Positions 53,688-62,788 are shown, counted from the stretch's first letter. The stretch is 64,000 bases of DNA from Desulforamulus hydrothermalis Lam5 = DSM 18033 (GCF_000315365.1 NZ_CAOS01000013.1:301830-365829), one strand, 5' to 3'. Notes: generated by a model from the sequence alone, not told the origin. A program made the numbers and translations.

Positions 53688-54425
53688 ATGTCTACCGAGA
53701 AAATATGCCGCATTTATGAAGGCCATGCTGTAAGACAAGTCACCGGCGATAGCATCAGGCCAGGCGGGTTAAGTTTGACTGACCGTGCCATAAATATATG
53801 TGCCTTGCCGCCCGGGTCCAAAATCCTGGACGTTGGTTGCGGAACAGGTGCAACAGTTGAACATTTAATAGATAAATATAAATTAAATGCAGTTGGTGTG
53901 GATCCATCGGCTGTTCTTTTAGAAAAGGGGCGCCAAAGAAGAAGTGATTTACCCATATTTCAGGCTGTGGGCGAATGCCTGCCCTTTGCCCAGGGTGACA
54001 TGGACTGTATTTTTGCCGAGTGCTCACTTTCATTAATGATTAATGTTGATCTGGCCCTGTCAGAATTCCACCGTGTTTTAAAAAATAACGGGCTGCTGGT
54101 TATTTCAGATATTTATGCCCGTAATCCAGAAGGGGTTTGCCGGTTGCGAAGTTTACCGGTAGAAAGTTGCCTGAAGGGGGCTATGTCCAAGGAGGGATTA
54201 ATCAAGAGAATTGATAGTGCAGGGTTTAAAATTAAATTATGGGAAGATCACAGCGACCTGCTGAAAGAACTAACTTTTCAATTAATCATGGCCCATGGTT
54301 CCCTGGAAAATTTCTGGCAAAGCACTTCCCCAGGGGAGCTTGACGTTATAAAAATTAAACAGATCATCGCCAAGTCCGGACCGGGTTATTTTTTGCTTAT
54401 CGCTGCCAAACAAGAAAGGGATTGA
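53688..54425 (+). CDS. SAM-dependent methyltransferase (class I)
   Basis: Protein of 245 residues. SAM motif I is clear (ILDVGCGTGATVEHL, about residues 46-60) with an acidic residue in VGVDPS and the post-motif region ECSLSLMINVDLALSEFHRVL. The substrate is not evident. ATG at 53688 behind GGGGGG. In the DVU_1551-1557 type cluster a methyltransferase occupies this same position. Possible targets are a pterin or a small thiol; unproven. Confidence 0.82.
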   Translation: MSTEKICRIYEGHAVRQVTGDSIRPGGLSLTDRAINICALPPGSKILDVGCGTGATVEHLIDKYKLNAVGVDPSAVLLEKGRQRRSDLPIFQAVGECLPFAQGDMDCIFAECSLSLMINVDLALSEFHRVLKNNGLLVISDIYARNPEGVCRLRSLPVESCLKGAMSKEGLIKRIDSAGFKIKLWEDHSDLLKELTFQLIMAHGSLENFWQSTSPGELDVIKIKQIIAKSGPGYFLLIAAKQERD

Positions 54426-54437
54426 AAGGAGAAAAAC

Positions 54438-54890
54438 ATGTCTCAAGAAATGTTCCGCATGTTTGAATTGGCCCAGCAGGGGTTTGCTTGCAGCCAAATT
54501 TTATTAATTATGGGACTGGAAGCCCAGGGAAAAAGCAATACGGAACTGGTAAGGGCTATGACAGGGTTAGCCGGAGGCATGGGCTTTAGCGGTGATACTT
54601 GTGGTGCTTTAACCGGCGGGGCCTGTTTGATGGGTCTTTTTGCCGGCAAAGGTTCTCCCGAAGAACAAGCCCACGATGAATTTGACTTAATGGTTTCAGA
54701 ACTGGTTGACTGGTTTAAACAACGGATGGGAGAAGAATTCGGCGGGATTACCTGTGGCGCTATTCTGGGAGACGATCTGCCATATAAAGCAGTTTCTGTC
54801 GGGTGTGGCAATATAGTCAGTGCCACCTACGATAAAGCAAAAGAGATAATGTTAAAATACGGAATTGTTCCTGCCGAGGCAAAAGCATGA
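54438..54890 (+). CDS. C-GCAxxG-C-C family protein
   Basis: Protein of 150 residues with the spaced cysteines of this family: Cys in GFACSQ, DTCGALTGGACLMG, ITCGAIL and VGCGNI. Such proteins are thought to bind a redox cofactor or metal and often sit beside oxidoreductases or transporters. ATG at 54438 behind AAAGGAG; the end overlaps the radical SAM gene. Confidence 0.82.
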   Translation: MSQEMFRMFELAQQGFACSQILLIMGLEAQGKSNTELVRAMTGLAGGMGFSGDTCGALTGGACLMGLFAGKGSPEEQAHDEFDLMVSELVDWFKQRMGEEFGGITCGAILGDDLPYKAVSVGCGNIVSATYDKAKEIMLKYGIVPAEAKA

Positions 54891-56287
54891 GTGAACAAGA
54901 CCTAACGTTAAACAGTACGGAAAGTGTTTGTCCCCATTGTCTTACCAGGATACCGGCCCGTAAGGTGCTGCGGGGGGAAAATGTTTTTCTGATTAAAAGC
55001 TGTCCGGAACATGGTACCACTGAAACTGTTCTTTGGAGGGGATTGCCGGATTACCGGACATGGGCCAGGCCCAAAATACCGTCGCAGCCCACAAGGTGTT
55101 TTACAGAGGTGGCGCAGGGGTGTCCCTTTGACTGCGGCCTTTGCCCTGATCACAGGCAGCACAGTTGCACGGTTTTGTTGGAAATTACTCAAAGATGTAA
55201 TTTGGGCTGTGCCTTTTGCTTTGCCGATGCCGGAGCCAGCCCGTCGGCAGACCCCGGCCTGGAGGTTATTAAAGGCTATTTTGAAACGTTATTGCTGGCC
55301 GGCGGTCCCTTTAACATTCAATTGTCCGGCGGCGAACCCACTCTGCGGGACGATTTGCCGGAGATTATAAGGCTTGGCAGGTCGCTTGGTTTTAACTTTA
55401 TTCAGCTTAATACCAACGGGTTGCGGCTGGCCGAAGAGCCATCTTTTGTTAAAAAGTGCAGAGATGCCGGCTTATCCTCGATCTTCCTCCAGTTTGACGG
55501 TACTTCTGATGAGATATACCGTGTTTTAAGGGGTAGGCCCATATTAAAACAAAAGATATTGGCCATTGAAAATTGTGCCAAATACAATATAGGGGTAGTA
55601 CTGGTGCCTACCCTGGTGCCGGGGGTTAATATACACAATATCGGAGCCATTATTGACTTGGCCCTTAGTTATTTGCCAGCCGTCAGGGGAGTTCATTTTC
55701 AGCCGGTCAGTTATTTCGGTCGTTACCCCAAGCCGCCGGCTGATAACCACCGCATTACCATACCTGAGGTGATTAGGGAGATTGCCCTGCAAAGTTACGG
55801 CAAAATAAAAGCCGACAGTTTTAAACCTCCCGGTTGTGAAAACGCATTATGTTCCTTCCACGGAAACTTTGTGCTGATGCCCGGTGGCGAACTGCGTTCC
55901 TGGACCAAGCACGAAGGCTGCTGCGGTACTGCGGAAAAGGCCGAAGCGGGAGCGGCTAAAGCCAGAAACTTTGTGGCGAAATACTGGTCTGCCCCGGAAA
56001 TAAAAAGTATTTCAGTTAGCACAGGCGGTGGGGCTTTTTCCCTTTGGGATGCCTTTATAGAAAGAGCTCGCACCCACTCCTTCAGTATTTCCGGTATGGC
56101 CTTTCAGGATGTCTGGAATCTGGATTTAGACAGGCTCAAGGACTGCTGCATTCATGTTATGTCCCCCGCAGGCAAATTGGTTCCTTTTTGTGCTTATAAT
56201 TTAACCGACAGCGAAGGTCGACCATTGTATCGGCAAAGGAGATCAAAAAATGGAAATGACTCCGCTAAACAACTGGATTGCCCGTAA
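54887..56287 (+). CDS. Radical SAM protein related to the MJ0619/Tes group
   Basis: Protein of 466 residues. The 4Fe-4S/SAM motif CxxxCxxC is in ITQRCNLGCAFCF (about residue 100). Upstream Cys-rich segments (CPHCLTRIP; SCPEHG; GCPFDCGLCPDH) are the hallmark of the MJ0619-like group, which includes a methyltransferase acting on a pterin and the tetraether lipid synthase. GGEPTLRDDLPEI is the usual SAM-binding GGE region. Set between a methyltransferase and an AMP-ligase homologue, it may modify a pterin or a lipid/acyl substrate. ATG overlaps the previous stop. Confidence 0.85.
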   Translation: MSEQDLTLNSTESVCPHCLTRIPARKVLRGENVFLIKSCPEHGTTETVLWRGLPDYRTWARPKIPSQPTRCFTEVAQGCPFDCGLCPDHRQHSCTVLLEITQRCNLGCAFCFADAGASPSADPGLEVIKGYFETLLLAGGPFNIQLSGGEPTLRDDLPEIIRLGRSLGFNFIQLNTNGLRLAEEPSFVKKCRDAGLSSIFLQFDGTSDEIYRVLRGRPILKQKILAIENCAKYNIGVVLVPTLVPGVNIHNIGAIIDLALSYLPAVRGVHFQPVSYFGRYPKPPADNHRITIPEVIREIALQSYGKIKADSFKPPGCENALCSFHGNFVLMPGGELRSWTKHEGCCGTAEKAEAGAAKARNFVAKYWSAPEIKSISVSTGGGAFSLWDAFIERARTHSFSISGMAFQDVWNLDLDRLKDCCIHVMSPAGKLVPFCAYNLTDSEGRPLYRQRRSKNGNDSAKQLDCP

Positions 56288-57608
56288 AATTGGTGTTAAC
56301 GTCAGTGGGCTGACCAGAGAAAATATAGAAAAATACCAGCTCCAAAAACTCCGTGCAATCTTGGAACTGGTTAAAAATAAAAGTGTCTTTTATCGGAAAG
56401 CCCTGGCTGATTTTAAGACTGAAAGCCTCACTTGCCTTGCCGGCTTGAAATATATTTCATACACTACAGCAGAAGAAATAAGAAATAACCCGCTACATTT
56501 TCTTTGTGTTTCTCAGGATCAAATCTGCAGGGTTGTTACCCTGCAGAGTTCCGGCACCACGGGGGAACCAAAAAGGCTATACTTTACCAAAGAAGACCAG
56601 GAATTAACCATTGATTTTTTCCATATCGGGATGTCCACCCTGGTAGTGCCCGGCGATAGGGTGCTGATCCTGCTGCCAGGCAAGCTGCCAGGCAGTGTCG
56701 GGGATTTACTGGCGAAGGGGTTAAGCAGATTAGGGGTAAAGGGTATTCACCACGGCCTGGTCACCGACCCGGGCCGCACACTGCAAATTATGCTTGAACA
56801 AGAGGTCAACGCCCTGGTGGGAATTCCCACCCAGGTGCTTTCCCTGGCAAGATACAGGGATGAGGACGGAAATAACATACCCCTCAAGTTAAAGAGTGTG
56901 CTCTTGAGCACAGATTATGTTCCACAGGCGATCACCCGGGAACTGCAGCAAAGCTGGGACTGCCGGGTCTATAGCCATTACGGCATGACCGAGATGGGGT
57001 TTGGGGGCGCAGTAGAGTGTCAAGCCTTGGCCGGATATCACCTCAGGGAAGCAGACCTGTACTTTGAAATTATTAACCCTGTAACCGGTCTGCCGGTGCC
57101 GGAGGGCGAAGAGGGCGAGGTCGTATTCACTACCCTTACCAGGCAGGGAATGCCCCTTATCCGTTACCGCACCGGTGATCGGGCAAGGTTTATCCCGGAA
57201 CCCTGTCCCTGTGGAACAATACTAAAGAGAATGGCACCGGTGACAGGTCGTCTCAATAACGTCTGCCAAGTGGCAGGCGGGTTGTTAACGATGAGTGATC
57301 TGGATGAAGCCCTTTTCCCGGTGGCCGGGCTATTGAATTTTCAAGCCAGCCTATCCTGCCCGGAGGGTATCGACAGGCTTACAGTCGGCGTCTGGTTAAA
57401 TGGTGAAGCAAATATGACGGCAATCAGGAAGGCACTGGATACCATTCCATTGATTCATTCAGCTACAAAGCAGGGGAACCTGGAAGTAAATATAACAATA
57501 CTGCCCGGGGGTGTCCCAGCCTCCGGTGCAAAACGGATTATTACGGACCTGAGGGAACGGGGGGAAATAAATGAAAAAATTGTATCAGGCCATGTTGCAG
57601 CTTCTTAA
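56250..57608 (+). CDS. AMP-forming acyl-CoA ligase-like protein (phenylacetate-CoA ligase type)
   Basis: Adenylate-forming enzyme of 452 residues with the phosphate-binding motif SSGTTGEPKRLYFT, SHYGMTEMGFGG and RTGDRARF. It overlaps the radical SAM gene by 38 bases and xdhC by 38 bases, so translation is coupled. An acid-activating step fits an enzyme that yields a carboxylate (aldehyde oxidation) or a cofactor modification; the substrate is unknown. Confidence 0.85.
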   Translation: MEMTPLNNWIARKIGVNVSGLTRENIEKYQLQKLRAILELVKNKSVFYRKALADFKTESLTCLAGLKYISYTTAEEIRNNPLHFLCVSQDQICRVVTLQSSGTTGEPKRLYFTKEDQELTIDFFHIGMSTLVVPGDRVLILLPGKLPGSVGDLLAKGLSRLGVKGIHHGLVTDPGRTLQIMLEQEVNALVGIPTQVLSLARYRDEDGNNIPLKLKSVLLSTDYVPQAITRELQQSWDCRVYSHYGMTEMGFGGAVECQALAGYHLREADLYFEIINPVTGLPVPEGEEGEVVFTTLTRQGMPLIRYRTGDRARFIPEPCPCGTILKRMAPVTGRLNNVCQVAGGLLTMSDLDEALFPVAGLLNFQASLSCPEGIDRLTVGVWLNGEANMTAIRKALDTIPLIHSATKQGNLEVNITILPGGVPASGAKRIITDLRERGEINEKIVSGHVAAS

Positions 57609-58614
57609 TAAGGGAGAGAGCTTTGTTCAGGCTACAGTTCTTACTCAATCAGGCTCAGCGCCACGAACCGCCGGTGCCAAAATGATTATCCTGGCAGATA
57701 AATCCACCATGGGAACCATTGGTGGCGGTTTGGTAGAGGCCCGTGTGCAGGAATTAGCCGCTGAAGTTTTCGAGACCAAAGAAGCAGTAACCAGGGAATA
57801 TCATCTTACGGGCAGCGAAGCAGGACAGATGGACATGATTTGCGGGGGGATGTTGGAAGTGCTGGTAGAATATATGGATGCTTCCAACAAGCAATTATTT
57901 AATATCTATCAAGATATTGTGACTGCTATTGAAAAACGGAAGAGAGTTGTCATGGTAACTCCCCTGGTTAACCGCATAAACGAGGATTCTCAGTCATTCT
58001 TAGTTAAGGAGGACGGTTCAGTTACCGGAACCTTTTTCGGCCCGGCAGAGTGGATGGAACAGTTCAAAAGCCAGGCCAGGAGCAGGTACCCAAAGGTAAT
58101 AACCATTGACGGACAGCGTTTCCTGGTGGAACCGGTCAGCACTTCTGGGACAGTTTATATTTTTGGTGCAGGGCATGTATCACAAAGACTGGCATTACTG
58201 ACATCCTTGGTAGACTTCAGAACAATTGTACTGGATGACCGGAAAGAGTTTGCCAACCGTGATCGTTTCCCTACGGCAGATGAGGTAATAGTGTTGGAAA
58301 ACTTTGAGCAGGCCTTTAAAAATTTAGATATAGATAAGGATAATTACCTGGTTATTGTAACCAGGGGACATGCCCACGATAAAAATGTACTTGCCCAGGC
58401 TCTCAGGACCAAGGCCTGTTATATCGGTATGATTGGCAGTAAGAGAAAACGGGATACAATTTACCGCACCCTCAGGGAGGAAGGACATAAAGATGATGAC
58501 CTAAAAAAGGTATACTCACCCATTGGCTTAGAGATTGCTGCAGAAACACCGGAGGAAATTGCCGTCAGCATTGTGGCGGAATTAATTAGGGTGCGGGCGG
58601 AGCAAAACAAATGA
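57571..58614 (+). CDS. xdhC: XdhC/CoxI-family molybdoenzyme maturation factor
   Basis: Protein of 347 residues. The N-terminal XdhC domain contains TQSGSAPRTAGAKMII and MGTIGGGLVEARV; the C-terminal Rossmann domain contains VYIFGAGHVSQRLALL and MIGSKRKRD. XdhC proteins bind Moco, protect its sulfurated form and hand it to xanthine-oxidase-type enzymes, so its client is very likely the aldehyde oxidoreductase at 47783. ATG at 57571. Confidence 0.93.
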   Translation: MKKLYQAMLQLLNKGESFVQATVLTQSGSAPRTAGAKMIILADKSTMGTIGGGLVEARVQELAAEVFETKEAVTREYHLTGSEAGQMDMICGGMLEVLVEYMDASNKQLFNIYQDIVTAIEKRKRVVMVTPLVNRINEDSQSFLVKEDGSVTGTFFGPAEWMEQFKSQARSRYPKVITIDGQRFLVEPVSTSGTVYIFGAGHVSQRLALLTSLVDFRTIVLDDRKEFANRDRFPTADEVIVLENFEQAFKNLDIDKDNYLVIVTRGHAHDKNVLAQALRTKACYIGMIGSKRKRDTIYRTLREEGHKDDDLKKVYSPIGLEIAAETPEEIAVSIVAELIRVRAEQNK

Positions 58615-59258
58615 ACCGGAGTAACAAGGAAAAGATAGCAGCTTTAATCCTGGCAGCCGGTTTTTCATCTCGCATGGGTACATTCAAACCATTGTTGCAA
58701 CTGGGAAATATTACTATTATTGAGCGGGTGGTAACAACCTTCCGCTGCGCCGGCATAACGGATATTAAAGTGGTTATCGGTCACCGGGCAAGCGAAATGA
58801 GAAAGGTATTATATACCTTACCGGTGGACGCCATTGAGAACAGGGATTACGCCAGGGGCATGTTCTCCTCTGTGAAGGCAGGGGTAAAAGCAATAAAACC
58901 TGGGGCTGATGCGTTCTTTTTATTACCAACGGATATTCCCCTAATCCAGCCTCGAACCTTAGATCAAATAGTTCAAGCCTTTCAAAGTCACAGGGCCGGG
59001 GTGATATACCCGTGTTTTGACGGCGAGCGTGGTCACCCGCCGCTGATTTCCACTTTCTATATCGAGAAAATCCTCTCCTGGTCCGGGGAGGGTGGACTGC
59101 GCTCATTAATGCGAGGATGGGAAACTGAGTCAATGGACCTGGAGGTTAACGACCAGTGGATATTAATGGATATGGATACACCGGAAGATTATCACCGGAT
59201 ACAGGATATGTACGGCAAGACAATATACCAACGGAACAGGAATGCCTGTCCCTTCTGA
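58611..59258 (+). CDS. MobA/MocA-like NTP transferase
   Basis: Nucleotidyltransferase of 215 residues. NTP-binding start AALILAAGFSSRMGTFKPLL, metal-binding region LLPTDIPLIQP and DMDTPEDYHRI near the end. MocA adds CMP to molybdopterin to make the MCD cofactor used by Mop-type enzymes; that is the likely role. The last 15 residues (TIYQRNRNACPF region) look like the wrong frame of the adjoining HD domain, so this may be the first half of a split fusion. Confidence 0.85.
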   Translation: MNRSNKEKIAALILAAGFSSRMGTFKPLLQLGNITIIERVVTTFRCAGITDIKVVIGHRASEMRKVLYTLPVDAIENRDYARGMFSSVKAGVKAIKPGADAFFLLPTDIPLIQPRTLDQIVQAFQSHRAGVIYPCFDGERGHPPLISTFYIEKILSWSGEGGLRSLMRGWETESMDLEVNDQWILMDMDTPEDYHRIQDMYGKTIYQRNRNACPF

Positions 59259-59734
59259 AACATGCTGAAGTTCCCGCAGCGGTGGTCCGCCATTGTCGGG
59301 CGGTGGCAGAGGTTGCTGTAAAGATAGCCCGGGCTTTAGATCAAGCCGGTTACGGCTTAAATATTCAATTAATACAGGCGGCGGCACTGCTGCACGACAT
59401 TGCCAGGGATAAAGCAAACCATGCCCGAGCAGGGGCGGCATACCTGCGGGAAAAAGGTTATCCACAAGTGGCCGGTATAGTGGAAACTCATATGGATATG
59501 CCAGATCCTGTTATGGACAATGTCACTGAAGCGGCTGTTGTCTTCCTGGCAGACAAGCTGGTTCAAGAAGATAGACCGGTTTCTTTGGAGCAAAGATTTC
59601 AACATATCCGGAATAAGTATATAACCAACCCTGACATTGCTCCCTGTATTGAAAAAAGGCTTTACCGGGCTCGGGCAATAAAAAGTGAAGTAGAAAAAAT
59701 GATCAGTTTCCCATTAGAAAGAATAATTTTTTAG
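59156..59734 (+). CDS. HD-domain phosphohydrolase
   Basis: HD protein of 192 residues (or less): AVVRHCRAVAEVAVKIARAL, then HD in AALLHDIARDKANH and the later VETHMD. It overlaps the NTP-transferase gene by 103 bases. A GTG at 59156 with GGAGGT nine bases upstream is usable, but the true HD homology begins near 59233 (PTEQECLSLLKHAE). It may be the second half of an NTP-transferase/HD fusion split by one frameshift near 59220. Confidence 0.75.
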   Translation: MDINGYGYTGRLSPDTGYVRQDNIPTEQECLSLLKHAEVPAAVVRHCRAVAEVAVKIARALDQAGYGLNIQLIQAAALLHDIARDKANHARAGAAYLREKGYPQVAGIVETHMDMPDPVMDNVTEAAVVFLADKLVQEDRPVSLEQRFQHIRNKYITNPDIAPCIEKRLYRARAIKSEVEKMISFPLERIIF

Positions 59735-59753
59735 TTAGTAATTAGGTGTTCAG

Positions 59754-60368
59754 ATGGAAAAAAGATATATTTTTTTAGTAAGGCATGGTGCTCTTAACGC
59801 CAGGGAAGGCAAAAGATTTATCGGTCAGATTGATTTGCCCATGAGCCAAGAGGGAATTAACCAGGCAAAACGTTTGAGTCAGGTACTTAGCTGCGTGCCA
59901 CTGAGTCACATATTTTGCAGTGATCTGCAGCGAGCTCGTCATACGGCTGAAATTATAGCTGAAAAGCATAATATATTGCCCACTGTCTGCCAGGAGTTAA
60001 GAGAAATTTATCTGGGAGAATGGGAAGGGAAATCCTTCGAGGAAATTTGCCGCAAGTTTCCCGGGGATTTTATACAAAGGGGTAAAGATATAGCTAACTT
60101 TTGCCCGCCCGGCGGAGAAAGTTTTAGCCAGTGCAGCCGGAGGGTGTTGCCCAAACTGGATGAAATCATGCAGACAACCACAGGTAATATCCTAATTGCC
60201 GGTCATGCAGGGGTGAACCGCTTAATTCTCTGCCACATACTTGGCATCCCTCTGGCAAACCTTTTTCGCATTAGCCAGGATTATGGCTGCCTGAACCTGA
60301 TCAGCTACAGAAATGAAAAGTATATTGTTAAGGTAATCAACAAGGTTTACCAAATAATTTCCGCCTGA
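59754..60368 (+). CDS. Histidine phosphatase superfamily protein
   Basis: Phosphoglycerate-mutase-like phosphatase of 204 residues with the catalytic RHG (FLVRHGALN), SDLQRARHTAEII and the second His in LIAGHAGVNRLIL. CobC-like in length. It ends the accessory operon; removing a phosphate from a nucleotide or cofactor intermediate is possible. ATG at 59754. Confidence 0.88.
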   Translation: MEKRYIFLVRHGALNAREGKRFIGQIDLPMSQEGINQAKRLSQVLSCVPLSHIFCSDLQRARHTAEIIAEKHNILPTVCQELREIYLGEWEGKSFEEICRKFPGDFIQRGKDIANFCPPGGESFSQCSRRVLPKLDEIMQTTTGNILIAGHAGVNRLILCHILGIPLANLFRISQDYGCLNLISYRNEKYIVKVINKVYQIISA

Positions 60369-60533
60369 GTCAGGGCAAGGATTTTTTGACTGACTTGCAA
60401 ACCATGCCTGTTATTTGTTTAAGCCGCCGTTTTTTTCCAAAACAAAAAACTTCGGCTACAATAGATTTAGAAGAAAACTTTGTCCAAGCTCTTGTATAAG
60501 AACTAAGTGGAAAAAGAGAGGAGAGATTTTATA

Positions 60534-61334
60534 ATGAAAAAACTTTTAGCTTTTACCTTAATCATTGCACTTACTTTGTCAGTATGTACAGGTTGTACAG
60601 GTACCAAAGAACAGGCTGCTCCCACACAACCTGAAGCAAAACCGGTTTACTTGACAATTTCGGCAGCCGCCAGCCTTAAAGATGCTGCAGAAGAATTAAA
60701 AGGGCTCTACGCAAAAAAACATCCTTATGTAAATATTACATACAACTTTGGCGCTTCCGGTACACTGCAAAAGCAGATTGAGGAAGGCGCACCCGCAGAC
60801 CTCTTTATCTCAGCTGGTAAAAAGCAAATGGACGCACTGGCAGAAAAGGATCTGATTGTTAAAGAATCTCGGAAAGATTTATTAGGGAACGAACTTGTGC
60901 TGATTACCCAAAAGGACAGTAAAATTACCGGTTTTGAGGACCTATTGAAACCCAAAGTGGAAAAAGTTAGTATAGGTACCCCGGAATCTGTTCCTGCCGG
61001 GCAGTATGCCAAGGATGCCTTAACCTCAATGAAGTTATGGAATAAATTACAGCCAAAACTTGTGCTGGCTAAAGATGTACGTCAGGTACTTACCTATGTG
61101 GAAACCGGCAACGTTGCAGCCGGGTTGGTATACAACTCTGACGCTGTAACGAGTAAAGATGTTAAGGTTGTAGCTACTGCACCGTCCGATTCCCATAAAC
61201 CAATCCTTTATCCTATGGCGGTAGTAAAGAATACCAAACAGCAAAAAGCAGCAAAAGAATTTGCTGCATTCCTGTCAGGGGAAGAGGCAGCCAGAGTTTT
61301 TGAAAAATACGGTTTTAAAGCTATCAAAAAGTAA
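60534..61334 (+). CDS. modA: ModA, molybdate-binding lipoprotein
   Basis: Periplasmic-type binding protein of 266 residues of the molybdate/tungstate ABC transporter. An N-terminal signal peptide ends in a lipobox-like LSVCTGC. SAAASLKDAAEELKGLY, NFGASGTLQKQIEEGAPADLFISA and a late AGLVYNSDAV are ModA hallmarks. The ATG at 60534 is preferred to the upstream in-frame start at 60507. No riboswitch is seen in its leader. Confidence 0.96.
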   Translation: MKKLLAFTLIIALTLSVCTGCTGTKEQAAPTQPEAKPVYLTISAAASLKDAAEELKGLYAKKHPYVNITYNFGASGTLQKQIEEGAPADLFISAGKKQMDALAEKDLIVKESRKDLLGNELVLITQKDSKITGFEDLLKPKVEKVSIGTPESVPAGQYAKDALTSMKLWNKLQPKLVLAKDVRQVLTYVETGNVAAGLVYNSDAVTSKDVKVVATAPSDSHKPILYPMAVVKNTKQQKAAKEFAAFLSGEEAARVFEKYGFKAIKK

Positions 61335-61347
61335 TGAGGTTTGAGAT

Positions 61348-62016
61348 ATGTTGTCACTGGCAGACTGGTCACCGGTATTTATTTCGCTTCGAACGGCAGT
61401 AATTTCTGTAATTGCAGTTATCATTTTGGGGTTACCGTTAGCCAGACTAATGTCCCGCAGGGAATTCCCAGGCAAGGACCTGCTGGAATCTGCTATTACC
61501 TTGCCAATGGTGTTGCCACCTTCAGTGATTGGTTATGGCTTATTGATGCTTATTGGAAAAAACGGTCTGTTGGGGCAGATCCTGGCCAACCTGGGAATTA
61601 CCATTATTTTTACCTGGTGGGCAGCAGCACTGGCATCAACCGTGGTAGCCTTTCCCCTCATGTACCAGAGTGCCAAGGCAGCCTTTAAAAGTGTGGATGA
61701 AAACTATGAAAAAGCGGCCAGGACCCTGGGAGCCGGTGAGGTAAGGATATTCCTTACTGTCACTCTTCCACTGGCCTGGCCCGGTATTTTAGCCGGAGTG
61801 GTTTTATCCTTTGCCCGGGCTTTAGGTGAATTTGGCGCCACCCTAATGGTAGCAGGTAATATCCCTGGGCAGACTTCCACTATACCGGTAGCTATTTTCT
61901 TTGCTGTAGATGCCGGAGATAATGCCGCCGCCCAAACCTTGGTGGCTATTGTAACCGTTTTCAGTTTCCTGGTCATTTTCTGGGTTAACCGCTGGGCCAA
62001 GCGACGGAACTATTAG
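61348..62016 (+). CDS. modB: ModB, molybdate permease
   Basis: Membrane permease of 222 residues with about five helices. The EAA loop for the ATPase contact is present (DENYEKAARTLGAGEVRIFLT), as are LPMVLPPSVIGYGLL and the ALGEFGATLMVAG segment typical of ModB. ATG at 61348, 13 bases after modA. Confidence 0.96.
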   Translation: MLSLADWSPVFISLRTAVISVIAVIILGLPLARLMSRREFPGKDLLESAITLPMVLPPSVIGYGLLMLIGKNGLLGQILANLGITIIFTWWAAALASTVVAFPLMYQSAKAAFKSVDENYEKAARTLGAGEVRIFLTVTLPLAWPGILAGVVLSFARALGEFGATLMVAGNIPGQTSTIPVAIFFAVDAGDNAAAQTLVAIVTVFSFLVIFWVNRWAKRRNY

Positions 62017-62028
62017 CAGGTGATAACT

Positions 62029-62685
62029 ATGTTAGAAGCTTTCATACAAAAGAAACTATGGCACTTCACTTTGGATTTTCAAGTACAAATTAATAATGAA
62101 ATATTAGTGCTGTGGGGACCATCCGGTGCAGGGAAAACAACCATACTGCATTGCCTGGCAGGTTTGGTCAAACCATCCTCCGGTCTTATTAGGCTAAACA
62201 AGCAAGTGCTATACTCATCCGAAGATAAAATACATCTGTCACCCCAGGACCGCAACGTAGGTTACCTGTTTCAAGATTATGCCCTTTTTCCCCATATGAC
62301 TGTAAGGCAAAATGTAATGTACGGCTTAAGGTCCAAGAAAACTTTTCAATCGAATATAAATCCTGTGGAAATCTTAAATTCATTTGGTGTAGGACATTTA
62401 ACAGATCGTTACCCACGCCAGCTTTCCGGTGGTGAAAAGCAAAGGGTAGCCCTGGCCAGGGCATTGGCAGTTCAACCTAAGCTGCTTTTGCTGGACGAAC
62501 CCTTCAGCGCCCTGGATAAGAGCACCAAAGAATCTCTTCGGCAAGAGGTAAAAAAACTTCACCGCCAGTGGCAGATCCCTTTTATTTTGGTTACCCACGA
62601 TGAAGCGGACACGCATTACCTGGGAGACCGTATTATATCGTTGAACAAAGGGCAACCTTGCCAGGTGGTAGGCAAAGCCAATTAA
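62029..62685 (+). CDS. modC: ModC, molybdate transport ATPase (short form)
   Basis: ABC ATPase of 218 residues. Walker A GPSGAGKT (30-37), signature LSGGEKQRVALARAL, Walker B LLLLDEPFSALD and switch His in LVTHDEADT. It stops after the nucleotide-binding domain, so the C-terminal MOP (molybdate-sensing) domain of classical ModC is absent. ATG at 62029 behind AGCAGGTGA. Last gene of modABC. Confidence 0.93.
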   Translation: MLEAFIQKKLWHFTLDFQVQINNEILVLWGPSGAGKTTILHCLAGLVKPSSGLIRLNKQVLYSSEDKIHLSPQDRNVGYLFQDYALFPHMTVRQNVMYGLRSKKTFQSNINPVEILNSFGVGHLTDRYPRQLSGGEKQRVALARALAVQPKLLLLDEPFSALDKSTKESLRQEVKKLHRQWQIPFILVTHDEADTHYLGDRIISLNKGQPCQVVGKAN

Positions 62686-62696
62686 TCCCAATTGCA

Positions 62697-62788
62697 ATTA
62701 ATCTGAGAGAAGGAGATCGGTTTTGCCCTTGTTAAACGACAGCCGTTACGATTTATGAAGTAACCATGTTATTTCTCAGATTAATCTG
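62697..62788. repeat. Inverted repeat after modC
   Basis: ATTAATCTGAGA (62697-62708) and TCTCAGATTAAT (62774-62785) are exact inverted copies 65 bases apart, and the right copy is part of the palindrome CAGATTAATCTG (62777-62788). No gene is seen here. Could be a mobile-element scar or a regulator site. Confidence 0.45.

Noticed and set aside
60362..60400. Possible terminator GTCAG...CTGAC after the histidine phosphatase gene
   Set aside because: Short stem with the T-run inside the loop instead of after it; not a convincing terminator.
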